From the NCBI GenBank assembly GCA_000827325.1, contig KN832891.1, positions 310,001-374,000 on the forward strand: a stretch of 64,000 nucleotides of DNA, given 5' to 3'. Made by a program: the position numbers and the translations under genes. The DNA comes from Oidiodendron maius Zn. Taxonomy: Eukaryota > Ascomycota > Leotiomycetes > Myxotrichaceae. The notes under the pieces are model-generated. The model did not search any database, was not told the DNA's origin, and saw only the letters and a list, made by a program, of their open reading frames with translations. Below, piece by piece: positions 10,546 through 21,000 of this stretch (positions are counted from its first letter, which is position 1; every line of letters begins with the position of its first letter).

Positions 10546-11359
10546 TAGGGTTATTTTTCATGTCACGATTTACTCCATCTCCAGCCAAACCTTACGACTT
10601 CAAACGGCCACAGTATTTATTGAAAGCTTGCTTTCTCTTAAATTCCGACCCCCCTGCCCGAGCTGGTGGCTCCGTCTGTATCACGTGCTAGGTCCCTTAA
10701 GCGATTGGCTATTAAAAATCACCCGCACGTGACCGGTTATATAATAATCCGGCCCGTAGCTCCTAATACTCCAACCTCCTTTCTAGCTCTCCTTACCTAC
10801 CTCCTGCTTCAGCTAGTGACGCTATTCTCCCGAAAAGGGTCTTTTTAGATTAATAGTATTGTATATCTTACACGTTTACTCTTCTTACACGTTTAGTCTC
10901 CTTATTTACACTCCTACTAACCTGTTTTCACCCGTTTTCACCTGTTTTTTCGGCCGCTAGCTATAGCCTAGGGCTATAATAAGTTCTAAGTATTGCTCGG
11001 GCTGTATTCAGAAGCTTCCCTTATCTTGCTTTCTTAAAGATACTCTTGCTAGCCCTGCTTCTTGGGTTTATGTGACCTGTATACAGTGCCGTCAGAAGGC
11101 TACTACTAAGAAACGGGCTATCTTATAATCCTTAGATCCAAATATCCAACCTGTAAAACGCATCCGTTATTCAAATACATATCTGCAACCTATAGCTCTA
11201 GCTTCTCTACCTCAAATCCTACCTATCGAACCACCTCCCTTACCTCCGAACCCTCCTACTAACCCACTACCGCCTCAGGGTCCAGTTACGGCCTGTCTTA
11301 TCGAACTGCAACCTCAAGCCCTAGTTACAGCCCTGCCTCCGATTGAGCCTACAGGCTTC

Positions 11360-14300
11360 TTATCTGCAGACAAATAGTAACGGATACAAGACTTTAATCA
11401 GGCTATAGCAGCCGTACAGATAGAGACCTGCCAGCGCTACCAAGAGTATGGATTTTCAATAGACATAAAGGATAGCGTCTACTACTGGTGCTTTTTATAG
11501 GATACAGACAGCCGGAAACGGCCTATAACGCCCTTCCTGATATCCGTGGAGAATAATATGGATCCGGGAGTCGTCCCTAGCCACCTGCCAGAGCTAAGCC
11601 AGGTCGAGGAGATGGTGATTGCACGGGCGTACGTACAGATGCTTATAAAGAGGGTCCGGGGGCACCAATATCAATATACCAGCCACTACGTTGCATTTAT
11701 GCAGAATATCGTACGGACCGTCGATGTGCTCCCTAACCTACTGTCTGAACTCGATATTGTGCTCTTATAGCTACCTGGGAGCTGTACGGACGACCCACGG
11801 TATCAACGATAGTTCCGGACGGATTTTCGGGTCTGTAGGCAGTATATCCTAATATGGCTCTACTTCTTAAAGGCGAACCACCCTGATTATCGTTATATCT
11901 CGATTGCAGCAGACTGTCTTGCTGCCCTCCCAGTTGATGGCGATGTCTCCTTATCCGTCATATATATTACAGACAATACCCTTACTCTTGACGGGCCTGT
12001 AGAGCTTACGGATACTCCTCCTAACATACAATCAGTTGTCTTAAGCCTGGATCAGGATACTACAGAGGCTGATCTAATTATCGAGGAGATCACAGGCTAT
12101 AGACCACCCCCTACAGGTATCCCAGCCCCGTCTATTCGATATACGCCGATTGATAAGGCGTCCGGAAGGGAACGTATCCTCTTACTTGCCTTTCCGACCC
12201 TATATCCAACTGGCCAGGCCAATCTAAATACCCCTCGGCTCCGGAACGTCCCCTTTAAAGATTACGTCTATCACCTCCTCTACTAGTATAATCAGTAGTT
12301 TATACAGTATGTACACTGGCGCTTCTTTGTCTTTAACATATATATACATAAGAAGGCTAGGTCTACAGCCTAGTTTTACGTCTTGCGGACGTTATATATC
12401 AAGGATCTTATCTGTAAGGAGCTTACAGAAGCCTTAAATACAGATACAAGCCTCCTGCTGCAGATCGTCCGTCAGGGTGCCCTGCTCCCTGGCACCTGGC
12501 CGTACTAGCGGAACCGCGGTGGCAGTCTATAGGCCCATGCCCGCTTCCTATTGCTGTCTGCAGCACCTGTATTCTTAACCCTAAGCTATATAGATATACA
12601 GTAGCACAACCTCCAACGCCACCTCCTACAGTTTACAGACTATCTTACAGGCGATGATCCGACCCAGCAGCGGATCGTATAGTTAAATGTCCAGGACTAC
12701 CCCTATATCGTGGCCTACTACCTTGATATTCGATTCCAGGCCTTCCTCAAGTATATCCTCTGCCTATATCTTCGGGTTATAGACCACTGGGTCCGCTACA
12801 AGTAGCAGTATCGCGGCTCGGGCCATCTCCACTGCCTCTTCTGGACCGAATCGAGCCCGCCGTTAGACCCGTTAACGGATGAGCAGCATATAAGGTTTGC
12901 AGTATACTAGGGACAGCAAATCACAGCCTGGAATCCAGACCAGTTACAGCTCCCTGACGCCTGTAACCTAGTGTCCTTAGCCCCGTCTAATATAATGAAT
13001 ACATCTGATCAATTTGCAGCCTTCTTAAACTGTCTCCAGCTCTACAGCACCTACCGTCTGTCGTACTGCTTACAGACGAAGAAGGGGATAGAGCCTAAAT
13101 GCCGGTTCTTTTACCCACGTCCACTTATGGAACGGCCTACAGTTACAAAGGAGATCAATCACCGGGACTATATATTTGCTCCGGCCTATAACCAGGCAAC
13201 CTTAAACCAGTGCTTGCCTGTAGTTACAATAGGCTGGATGGCTAATACAGATATCCAACCGTCCCTTAGCCTCTATACGGTCCTAGCATACCTTACCAAG
13301 TACGTCTTAAAGCCCGAAAAGTCGTCTATCTTTTATACTAAGCTCCAGGTATATAGAGTCATCTGTAAAATCGTCTGTAGAGTTGTCTGTCCCTAATAAA
13401 GCTTAGGCCCAAGTCTTACTATATACAAATAGCTATATACCACTACTCTCCTTTGTATCAAAGATGCTTAATAAGCTAATCGGTGAACGTGATTAGTCTA
13501 TACAAGAGGTTAGCCATATCCTCTTAGGCTTACCAGCCCAGGACTCCTCCCGCTAGGTCGTTACGCTTGATTGCTAGCCTGAAGAGGTCCAGAATGATAT
13601 AATTATAGTTGAAGGGGAGGCCGTTATAGCTACACGGTCTCCGTTACGGCGCTACCAGGACTGACTGACAGATCAGGTTAACCAGGTCCTTGCTAGCGTG
13701 ACGCTCTTTAACTGGTTACAGGCATGGAATTGGATAACGTAGACTGTACAGCCTTACGCCCCTCTACAGGTGATTAATTACTTCCTGCGATATTTAAGCA
13801 ATCCTAGCTCTCAAGACTATAACTACTACTGCTGTATACAGCTTATGCTCCACTATCCATTTCAGCGTTTTATAGACCTTCTATCTTTTGACGGGTATGA
13901 TTACAGATTGTATATTGATGCCTTCCAGGCTTGCAGAAGGCTCTATATATATCTAGATGACTTCTATATAGACCGAGGAGCCGATAATCAAGATACAGAT
14001 AGTAAGGATAGTGAATCAGTCTATAACAAGAGTAACACTAAGTATCTTGCGGACTTTGAGCTCTTTGCTTACTAGCAGCCTAGCAATAACGACCTTATCT
14101 GCAGTTTTATAGATGATTTAGGGAGCCGTGATCTCGACCGTGTATATAACTGGACATTATATATAGGCTGTAATATAACAACAGTCGAGGCCTGGGACCA
14201 GTTTAAGCTCCTCAATCATATAGAACAGGCTATAACAGTTGATTCAGACCCAGGCCCGTTAAATACAGAGTAGCGGAAGCTTTACGATATCGTTACAGCC

Positions 14301-15690
14301 TAGTATATCCAAGAGCTTGCCTATAACGATCCGCTATAGCCGCTCCTTCTTAATACAGATAGTGTTGCAGGGTCTGGGAAGACATATACACTCCTAAAGA
14401 CATGTGCACGGCTTCAAGAGCTGGCTAAACAGTCCGGAAAAGGCAACCCTGTTGTCCGTACAGCTCCAACCGGTATAGCAGCTTTTAATATCGTTGGGCA
14501 GACGCTATATAGCCTCTTTCGGCTGCCTGTAAAGCAAAAGACGTTAGACCTATCGACTGCTATACTCCAATCATTATAGGCCCTGTTTCAAGACATACGG
14601 TTTGTAATTATAGACAAGAAGTCTATAATCGATCTTAATATACTTTCTATAATTAATGACCGCTTACAGCTTATCTTCCTGGATAACTCAGGCCAGGCTT
14701 TTGGGGGGTTAAATATACTGCTCTATAGGGATTTCTTCCAGTTACCACCTGTTAACGGCCGTCCACTTTATACTATAAAGGTAACGGGTCCTATTGCTAT
14801 AAAGGGTCAGGGCTTATACTAGGCCTTCGACTGTACGGTCCGTTTAATACAGGTAATACAGCAGCAGGGAGAGGACGAGATTACAGTTCAGTTCCGGACG
14901 GCCTTAAGTGAGTTATAGGAGTCAAAGCTATCTCAATCAAGCTAGGAGCTCCTCTGCACCTATATCTAGAACCAGCTCCTTCCGGATGAGGTTGACAGCT
15001 TCCAGTCGGCATTACAGCTCTACTTTACAAACAAGGAGGTCTGTAAACGCAATTACAGTCAGCTTATGGCCGCAAATCAACCTGTAAAGAAGATTCTAGC
15101 AAAACATACAGGCTGGAATGCTTTAAAGGCATCTGATAAGGAGGCTGATAACCTGCCAACTAAGCTATTAGTCTGTATTGGCGCACGGGTTATACTTATA
15201 GTTAATCTCTGGACTGAAAATAGGCTTGTAAACAGTTCGATCGGTACAATTATAGATATTGTATAGGATACAGGCCTAGATCTATCTGTAAGTATACTAT
15301 CCTTGCTTCTTGTATGTTTTGATAAGTATTCTGGGCCTGATTTTCCTTTATACAGGCTAAAAATTATTCTAATATTTCCTACAAACCGTTAGTTTGAGTA
15401 TAAAGGTATCCCTTGCAGCTATATACAGTTTCTAATACGTTTAGTGTATACAATTACGGTCTATAAGAGCCAGGGTTTAACGCTCTTACGGGCCGTTTTA
15501 AATATTAACCAAAAGGAGCACTGCCTAGGCCTTTCGTACGTTGCTATATTACGGGTAAAGGCATTAAACAGGTTGATATTTGAGTCTCCTTTTGATTTTA
15601 GTTGTTTTACTCTGCTGGATTCCCCTACAGCCTGCGATCGAGAGTTAGATATTAGTGTTAGAAATAAACAATTACTATAGTATTAGGGTT
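11360..15690 (+). pseudogene. Helitron Rep-helicase coding region
   Basis: Readable blocks in order: MDPGVVPSHLPELSQVEEM (DUF6570-like, 11559-11615); Helitron_like_N from about 12240; the HUH nickase motif GSGHLHCLFW near 12820; the two-tyrosine motif YLTKY near 13290 after TNDIQP-like ANTDIQP; helicase Walker A VAGSGKTYTLL near 14365; Walker B IIDKKSIIDL near 14610 (family: IIDEKSMI); and the C-terminal Pif1 signature TVYKSQGLTLLRAVL with HCLGLSYVAILRVKAL near 15450-15580. About thirty in-frame stops interrupt it. All that I read are TAG, typically where relatives carry Trp or Gln. At least one frame change occurs near 13395. It cannot encode a full product as it stands. Confidence 0.85.
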
Positions 15691-15743
15691 ACGGATACTT
15701 TATGGACCCCTTATAGATATCCTATAGACTGTAAGAACAGAAG

Positions 15744-15804
15744 AAGCAAGCTTTCTACTCTGGTATACAGCAGGGGGGTCTGGGGGGGCTGCAGGTCACC
15801 CTAG
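15744..15804 (+). repeat. Right terminus of the large Helitron: subterminal inverted repeat plus G-rich hairpin
   Basis: AAGCAAGCTTTC (15744-15755) is the exact reverse complement of the left-end word. It is followed by a short stem CAGC/GCTG enclosing AGGGGGGTCTGGGGGG, then GCAGGTCACCCTAG. The G-runs could also form a quadruplex. Confidence 0.8.
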
Positions 15805-16210
15805 TTGGAAAGCTTGCTTGACTCTTAAATCCCGACCCCCCTGCAGGAGCACTGCTCTGTAACCGTCATGTGTTTTGGTCCGTAAGCGATTGGCTGAGAA
15901 GAAAGTGCTTTCACGTGGACAAACATTACGTGGACGGGCCGTTTTTCTTCTGCCACTAGCCGTAAGGGGGTTACTTGAATACACCTACTTGAATATATCC
16001 AGTTAAATATACCTACTCTATTTGTAATTAAGCTTAAGTAGCGGTCTGACTGGAAGGAGGCCGCGCTCAGTGCAAGCGCGAGCTTAGCGAGCTAGGCTGG
16101 GAGTGTAGCTTACTGCCTTCTGAGTTAAGTCTATATAAGGGGGGGGTTGGGGGGGTCTCCCCCCCAGATTAAAGACTATAGAGGTAGTATTTCTAGAGAG
16201 TATATATAAT

Positions 16211-16257
16211 TTGATTGATTTGATTGATTTGATTGATTTGATTGATTTGGTTGATTT
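16211..16257 (+). repeat. 9-bp tandem repeat inside the short Helitron
   Basis: Five near-perfect copies of a 9-bp unit (GATTGATTT) in a row. On the minus strand this would read as Ser-Ile-Lys repeats, but no gene is supported. Confidence 0.85.
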
Positions 16258-16370
16258 ATTTAATTCAGTCAATTTAGAGGGTTTATATAATTTAGAGGTA
16301 AGCTAGGGGTAGAGTTATAATAGGTCTACTAGGTGATATATTTTGAAATAATATAAAGAAAGGGAGAAAA

Positions 16371-16463
16371 GGGGGGGTTAGGGGGGTCCCCCCCTAGATT
16401 CAAAGCCAGCTTTCTATACTGGCATGCGGCGGGGGGGTCTGGGGGGGCCGCAGGTCACCCTAG
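16371..16463 (+). repeat. Right terminus of the short Helitron with duplicated G/C hairpins
   Basis: A 6-bp perfect stem (TGCGGC/GCCGCA, 16425-16452) encloses a loop of two seven-G runs split by TCT, then CAGGTCACCCTAG. A separate palindromic G-run/C-run block (TTAGGGGGGTCCCCCC, near 16378) has a second copy at about 16140-16170 (TTGGGGGGGTCTCCCCCC), each followed by AGATT and AAG. The element thus carries three G-rich folding units. Confidence 0.75.
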
Positions 16464-16740
16464 TATTGCAGTCATTGTTTTTCAATCATACAACAACGAC
16501 AAACCTGTTACAGGGAAATATTGAGTAGATAACCAGAAATCCAGGGCTCCTTTTATACCGAGCCTTAAAGGTCCGCCGGTCACCTGATTTGGCGGCATTC
16601 ACAAGTCCCTGCTTAAGTCAGCCACTGTCAGCCACAGCCAATCGGGCTGCACCAAAACGAAAGTCAACATTGGGACGGGAAGATCAGTTCAGTTCATGCC
16701 TCCCGCCTTACCAAACTAACTCCACGTTCTCCTCTCCGCC

Positions 16741-18008
16741 ATGGTGACGCTCACTCGTTTCTTATTGCTCCATCTCCACCTTCTCTCTCACGTCTACGCC
16801 AACGCAGAATCCACGAGCAAAGCCGTGAAATGGCTCGAAGCAGAGAGAAGTGTGCTCGTCCATCTCGCGACCCCTGATCTATACTTCTGTACGTCTGTTC
16901 TGAAGCTTTTAACACGGCTTGCTCTTATATCTCGGCATTGGACGCCTCACGAATCTAATATCGTACTTTTCGTCTCTTCTTCCCTCTTGAAGTGATGCTA
17001 ATCTAAAATGTGGGGGAAGGGAATCAACGCGACCAGATCGCAACGCAATATCCCGGCGCCTTCATCTTCAACTTCACACTCACCCCCGACAACCGCACCC
17101 TCCTCCTGAACGACGAACCCATCCTGCCCCGCACACACCCACACGTCCCAACCCCTCTCCGCGCCTATCAGACAGGAGAGACCGCGACCGATTTTGCCCA
17201 CCGAGTCTGCACAAATTTCTCGGGAGCCCCTGTGATGGATTTGGACTACTACATCGCAACACCCGACACAACCTCAGGAACCTCCATCTACAACACAAAA
17301 TACAATCCACGTCTCCGAATTGACATCCTCCGCGCCAGCATACCCACCTACCCAGGATACAGCACACCTCTCTCCTCAAATTCACAAAACCAAATCTGGG
17401 TCTACCTCGAAGACCTCTCTGTGCACCCGCCAAACACGCTCTATTCCAGCATAACCCTCAGGATCAAAAGCGTGAAAGTCAGCAGACGCTGGCTAGACGC
17501 TGATTCTCAGGGTACGACCACATACAAAACTCCAAAGAGTCTAAAAACATGCCACATCTGGTCCTGGCTCTGTGCTGATATCGACAAATATCCGTATTAC
17601 GAATATATATATCGGGAGAATTTCGATCAGCATGGGAAGAAGGGCTCGATGAGGCATTTTTTCACTACGAGATGGGGCAATTTGGTGGGGTTGATGGGGG
17701 TCGGGCGGTCGATTGTGTTGTTGGCTGTTTGTGGGAGTATGGTGCTCTCGCCGATTGTTTATGCTGTATTCAGGGCTGTGAAGAGTGTGGTTGAGATGTA
17801 TCGGAAGAGAGTTCAAGAGGTGGATGAGTGGGTTGCGGATGAGGAGGTTGAGGGGTTATTGAAGAATGATACATATATCGAGGATTTTGGGGAGGTTGAG
17901 AAAAAGGAGGTTGCTGAGTGGAAGGGAGGTGAGAAGACTAGCGTTAAGGAATCTCTCCCTCCCCCTCCTTATATTCCAATGAAGACGGAAAAGAGCTCGA
18001 CCTCATGA
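16741..18008 (+). CDS. Signal-peptide type I membrane protein with PPPY tail, two exons
   Basis: Model: join(16741..16888, 17020..18008), 378 residues. The 131-bp intron (GTACGT, branch GCTAAT, end GGAAG) joins a signal-peptide exon (MVTLTRFLLLHLHLLSHVYA) to the body; without it the second frame has no good ATG. The lumenal part (about 30-265) has several Cys and N-glycosylation sequons (NFT, NRT, NFS). One membrane segment lies near residue 285 (GVGRSIVLLAVCGSMVLSPI), followed by a charged cytosolic tail with PPPPYIP, a PPxY motif of the kind bound by WW domains of Rsp5-type ubiquitin ligases. Family not recognised. The body is GC-richer than the neighbouring Helitron, and the gene begins about 280 bp after that element ends. 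A secretory-pathway or plasma-membrane location is inferred. Confidence 0.75.
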
Positions 18009-18409
18009 AGTCACGAACAACAATTTTGCTCTGCAAAATACCCGTGTATTGCTACAAGTATTTAGATGTAGAGCGACAGCATAGTAGCCGCTTGTAGTAT
18101 TAAGCAGAGGATCAAGAAATGGCATAGAATTCCTATATATGACTCCATCTGAATATATACTGAGGATTGCCACTCCTTCGCAACACTCACAGCTGGCTTA
18201 TGATATCCCGGGTCAGAATCGAGGCATGATCAAAGGTTTTACAGATTGCCAAGTAAGCGAAATCCTGTTCAATATTATATAAAGCAAGTCGTATAAATAC
18301 CATGATTACAAGTTGGGATATGCATAGACCCTTATTTTTGTCCTTTCCTATCTTCCCTCCCTCATGGCAATCTTAGCTCAAATTCACGAATTTATCACAT
18401 CTTTGCTGC
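18009..18409. other. Intergenic, tail-to-tail
   Basis: About 400 bp between converging genes. AT-rich, likely 3' UTRs. Nothing else seen. Confidence 0.5.
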
Positions 18410-20109
18410 CTAAATATTAATCTCGGCTTGTCTCCTACGAATGCTCAAGTTGACAAAGGGATCGGCCGACAGGACAAAGCTGTGTTCGAACACTCTTGGC
18501 GTAACACCCTCGTTGAACTTCAGATCATACTTGATCAGGATATGGCTTAAGAGAATCTTGACCTCGTTAGCGACAAAGAAGCGTCCCGGGCAGGCATGAA
18601 GGCCGTGGCCAAAGGCGAGATGCTCGGGTCCCGTGCCGACAAGCTGAGCAGCGTGTTGCTTGGCCGGGTCCTCACGCATCCTGTAGAAACGGTAGCCATC
18701 CCACTGGTCGGGGCTCTCATGCACCTTTTCGTCGCGCATCTTCCAGCTGGAGGGGACGGCAATCATGCAGCCCTTGGGGATCACTGTGCCGTCAGACATG
18801 GTAACTTCGGACTGGGACATACGGAGCATGGCGAGCATGTTTAAGGGCTTGAGGCGCTGGCTCTCCTTAATGACACTGTCGAGGAGCCTCATCTTGTGGA
18901 GCGAAGACTTTACCCAGCCGTCAGCCCCGAGAACTTCGATAATCTCCTTGCGCAGGGGCTCGATGATTTCGGGGTTCTTGACAATGTCGATGATGGTCTG
19001 GGTGGTGAGATCCGAGGTGGTGTGGATGGCGGCAATGGACATCATGAGCTGCGCCATGGCGGGATCGCCATCAATGCCGTTTTCGCTGTAGGATCGGTCG
19101 AACCAGTCAATTGCGTCATTGAATTCGAGCGTCTCACCGCGTGCCTTGGCTGCGGCCTTGAGCCTGCGACGCTTCTCAAGGACGGGCTTAATGACACGGC
19201 GGGCTTCGACGACAAAATCGCGGTTGTCTTGGCTGATCTTCAGGAACATGTTGGCAATAGGACGCAGGGGCTTTGGCCACATTCGGAGAGCTTCCATGGC
19301 CATGAAGGCGTTCGTGGCGTATCCACGGGTGACGTTCAACCACTCTTCGTTGCGGCAGAGTTCAGTGCCGAGGAAGACGCGGGATGAAGTGCGGGCAAGG
19401 AGTCGTAAGATGCTATTCTTAAGATGTATATCATGCCATTCTATAGACTATTAGCATGATAAAACCCACTGCATATATATATAAAGCGGATAACGTCTCA
19501 CCAGGGGTGTCAGTGAAGATATCAACGAGTGCTAAGGCGCTCTCTTCGGCAAGAGGTTCTGTGACCTTGGCTGTTGTCTTTGTTAGCAACCTTATATATA
19601 TTTAATTTTCAAGATGGAGGCTTACGCAGCAGCTTGGTGAGGTCGCGGTAGATGACGTCCTTAACAATGGAAATGTCATCCCCGACGCGGAAGGCCTCGA
19701 AGCCCGACAGAGAAGAGTGGAAGAGATTCTCGTGGATAGCGGCAAGATTAAATCTCTTGTCGTTGCGGATCTCGTTTGTCATTTCAATAGGCAGAATGGT
19801 AATGACGCCCATATCGGCAATGATGTTCACGGGCTTGTTTGGGTTCTTCTTGAACCAGTTGGTGACCATGCGGTTGGCATTCTTGTTGAATTCGCCCTTG
19901 GCCCTTGCGTAAGTGAGCTCAAAAAAGCCGCGCGGATTGATCCACGGAACCTTTGCACTGGGATCGCCACGCAGCAGGAGGGTGGTGGCGACGACTACAA
20001 TTGAGGCGACGATATAGGGGACAGGCTTCTTTAAGTCAACATCCCGAGGGAAGCCCTCCACAAAATCGAGAATGTCCCGAAGCATGGTGATAGAGTATCT
20101 ATAGAGCAA
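18410..20109 (-). CDS. Cytochrome P450 monooxygenase, three exons
   Basis: Model (minus strand): 20109-19626, 19570-19502, 19440-18410, 527 residues, introns of 55 and 61 bp in phase. An N-terminal membrane anchor (PYIVASIVVVATTLLL) is followed by a basic/Pro region. The I-helix reads AAIHTTSDLTTQ, the K-helix ExxR is ESQRLKP, and the haem loop FGHGLHACPGRFF holds the Cys ligand. The spliced segment reading VFLGTELCRNEEWL and the C-terminal block resemble ent-kaurene-oxidase-like and other fungal terpenoid or meroterpenoid P450s (CYP68/CYP503-like); subfamily and substrate are inference. An alternative start is Met9 (20085). ER-membrane enzyme needing a P450 reductase. No terpene cyclase lies nearby, so it is either a stand-alone tailoring or detoxification enzyme or separated from its cluster. 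Confidence 0.93.
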
Positions 20110-20544
20110 GGCAGATGATACAACCGACCATGACCAAAATATATATATATAGGAGAAGCAAAAAATGAGTACAGCTAACGAGATGTCGCGGCGTCTATAT
20201 ATTCTAGATAAAGCTGCTGAAACCCCCCGGCCACAATGCTATAGTCATAGCATTCACTTAGTTCCAACTAGGTCATACAGTTTCGGTTGGCTCTTTATGG
20301 TTTTCCACTACGGCATTAGGCACCTGTACAACACGAGTTTTCCAACACTTCAAGCAACGACTTTCCGACTTCTACAGGTAAATGTATCGATGTAAGTCAG
20401 ACCGTCTAAATCTCACCCGTACTTAGCTACATATCATCCGCTAACGCCGCTTTGGGACTAATTCCTCCGCGCAGCTAAGAGACACGTGCCACAATACATA
20501 CTTGCGCGCAATCGCATGTACCTTTTCTGCAACACGCACACCAC
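20110..20544. other. Upstream region of the P450
   Basis: Holds the P450 promoter on the minus strand. A TATATATATATA tract (20140-20152) lies just before its start. No other gene is supported; a 76-codon frame at 20165 lacks any motif. Confidence 0.4.
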
Positions 20545-21000
20545 GATTATAAAATCGGCATCGGCAAATGACTACCGAAATCGACCAAACATATTAATTA
20601 ATTACTTGATCCTGCCATCGTGGCATTTCAAGCTGGTATAATTGTCACCGTAGGATAGAAAAGTTCTCTACATTAGGTCAACATACTACTATAAACTTAA
20701 ATGCCCTCCTATTTCTACGCGATGCGTGTCTAGATCGGGTAATTCAGGGCCACTGGGGGTGCAATCACGTCGATATTCATTAAAGAATTGACAAACTCGC
20801 TAAAACAAAAGTTGATGCTCTAGACAGCGAGTAGTTGCGCCAATTACTCTTTCATTTTACAGCTGTGATGAGGCTCTCTGATAGAATATTAAAGGGCAAA
20901 GCGGGTTGTAAGTTCTAAGGTTACTAGAACACAAGCCTCATATGCCACGATTAATTAATATGTTTGGTCGGATTCGGTCAATATGTTGCCGTTATAAAAT
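20545..21000. repeat. Inverted repeat pair with Fot1-derived filler
   Basis: The left arm (20545-20604) contains GACCAAACATATTAATTAAT and the right arm (20949-21000) its reverse complement ATTAATTAATATGTTTGGTC, with further matches outward (ATAAAAT, CGGCA). The core match is about 30 bp and the separation about 345 bp. Part of the interior (around 20765-20945: GATATTCATTAA, TCTTTCATT, TAAGGTTACTAGAA) resembles stretches inside the Fot1-like relic at 38.0-38.4 kb. Likely a decayed MITE or a solo piece of a pogo-type element. Confidence 0.5.

Larger units (their letters stand above)
10621..15804 (+). mobile_element. Autonomous-type Helitron (Helitron2/Helentron type), decayed
   Basis: A 5.2 kb element. 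The left end is TGAAAGCTTGCTTTC followed by TTAAATTCCGACCCCCCTGC; the right end is a G-rich hairpin followed by GGTCACCCTAG. The same two ends bracket the shorter element that follows, which fixes the borders by comparison. The 12-bp left-end word GAAAGCTTGCTT returns as its exact reverse complement at 15744-15755, about 50 bp inside the right end, and a hairpin comes after it. That asymmetric terminal inverted repeat with a distal hairpin, plus insertion between two T residues, is the described arrangement of Helitron2/Helentron elements, not of canonical TC...CTRR Helitrons. Inside are a DUF6570-like region, a Helitron N-terminal (Rep) domain and a Pif1-like helicase, all interrupted by TAG stops. 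Confidence 0.85.
15806..16463 (+). mobile_element. Non-autonomous Helitron (658 bp), tandem to the large one
   Basis: It starts one base after the large element ends, with TGGAAAGCTTGCTTG and TCTTAAATCCCGACCCCCCT, and ends in the same GGTCACCCTAG. About 90 bp at the left end (through AAGCGATTGGCT) and about 60 bp at the right end match the large element; the middle is unrelated and non-coding. The subterminal inverted repeat at 16403-16414 has one mismatch. Both elements sit between T residues (15805 and 16464). Head-to-tail stacking of Helitrons is a known result of rolling-circle transposition. Confidence 0.82.

Noticed and set aside
11360-15690. Reading the TAG codons of the Helitron as recoded or edited Trp
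   Set aside because: Several TAG sites correspond to Gln in relatives and other changes (Walker-B Glu to Lys) also fit G-to-A mutation, so plain mutational decay is simpler; kept only as a test in the findings.
16084-16272. Minus frame with Ser-Ile-Lys repeats
   Set aside because: Created by the 9-bp tandem repeat inside the non-autonomous Helitron; no other coding signal.
10621-16463. Canonical Helitron (5' TC, 3' CTRR, A|T insertion)
   Set aside because: The CTAG end fits CTRR, but homology of the two copies extends upstream of the TCTTAAAT word to the GAAAGCTTGCTT repeat, and insertions are between T residues.
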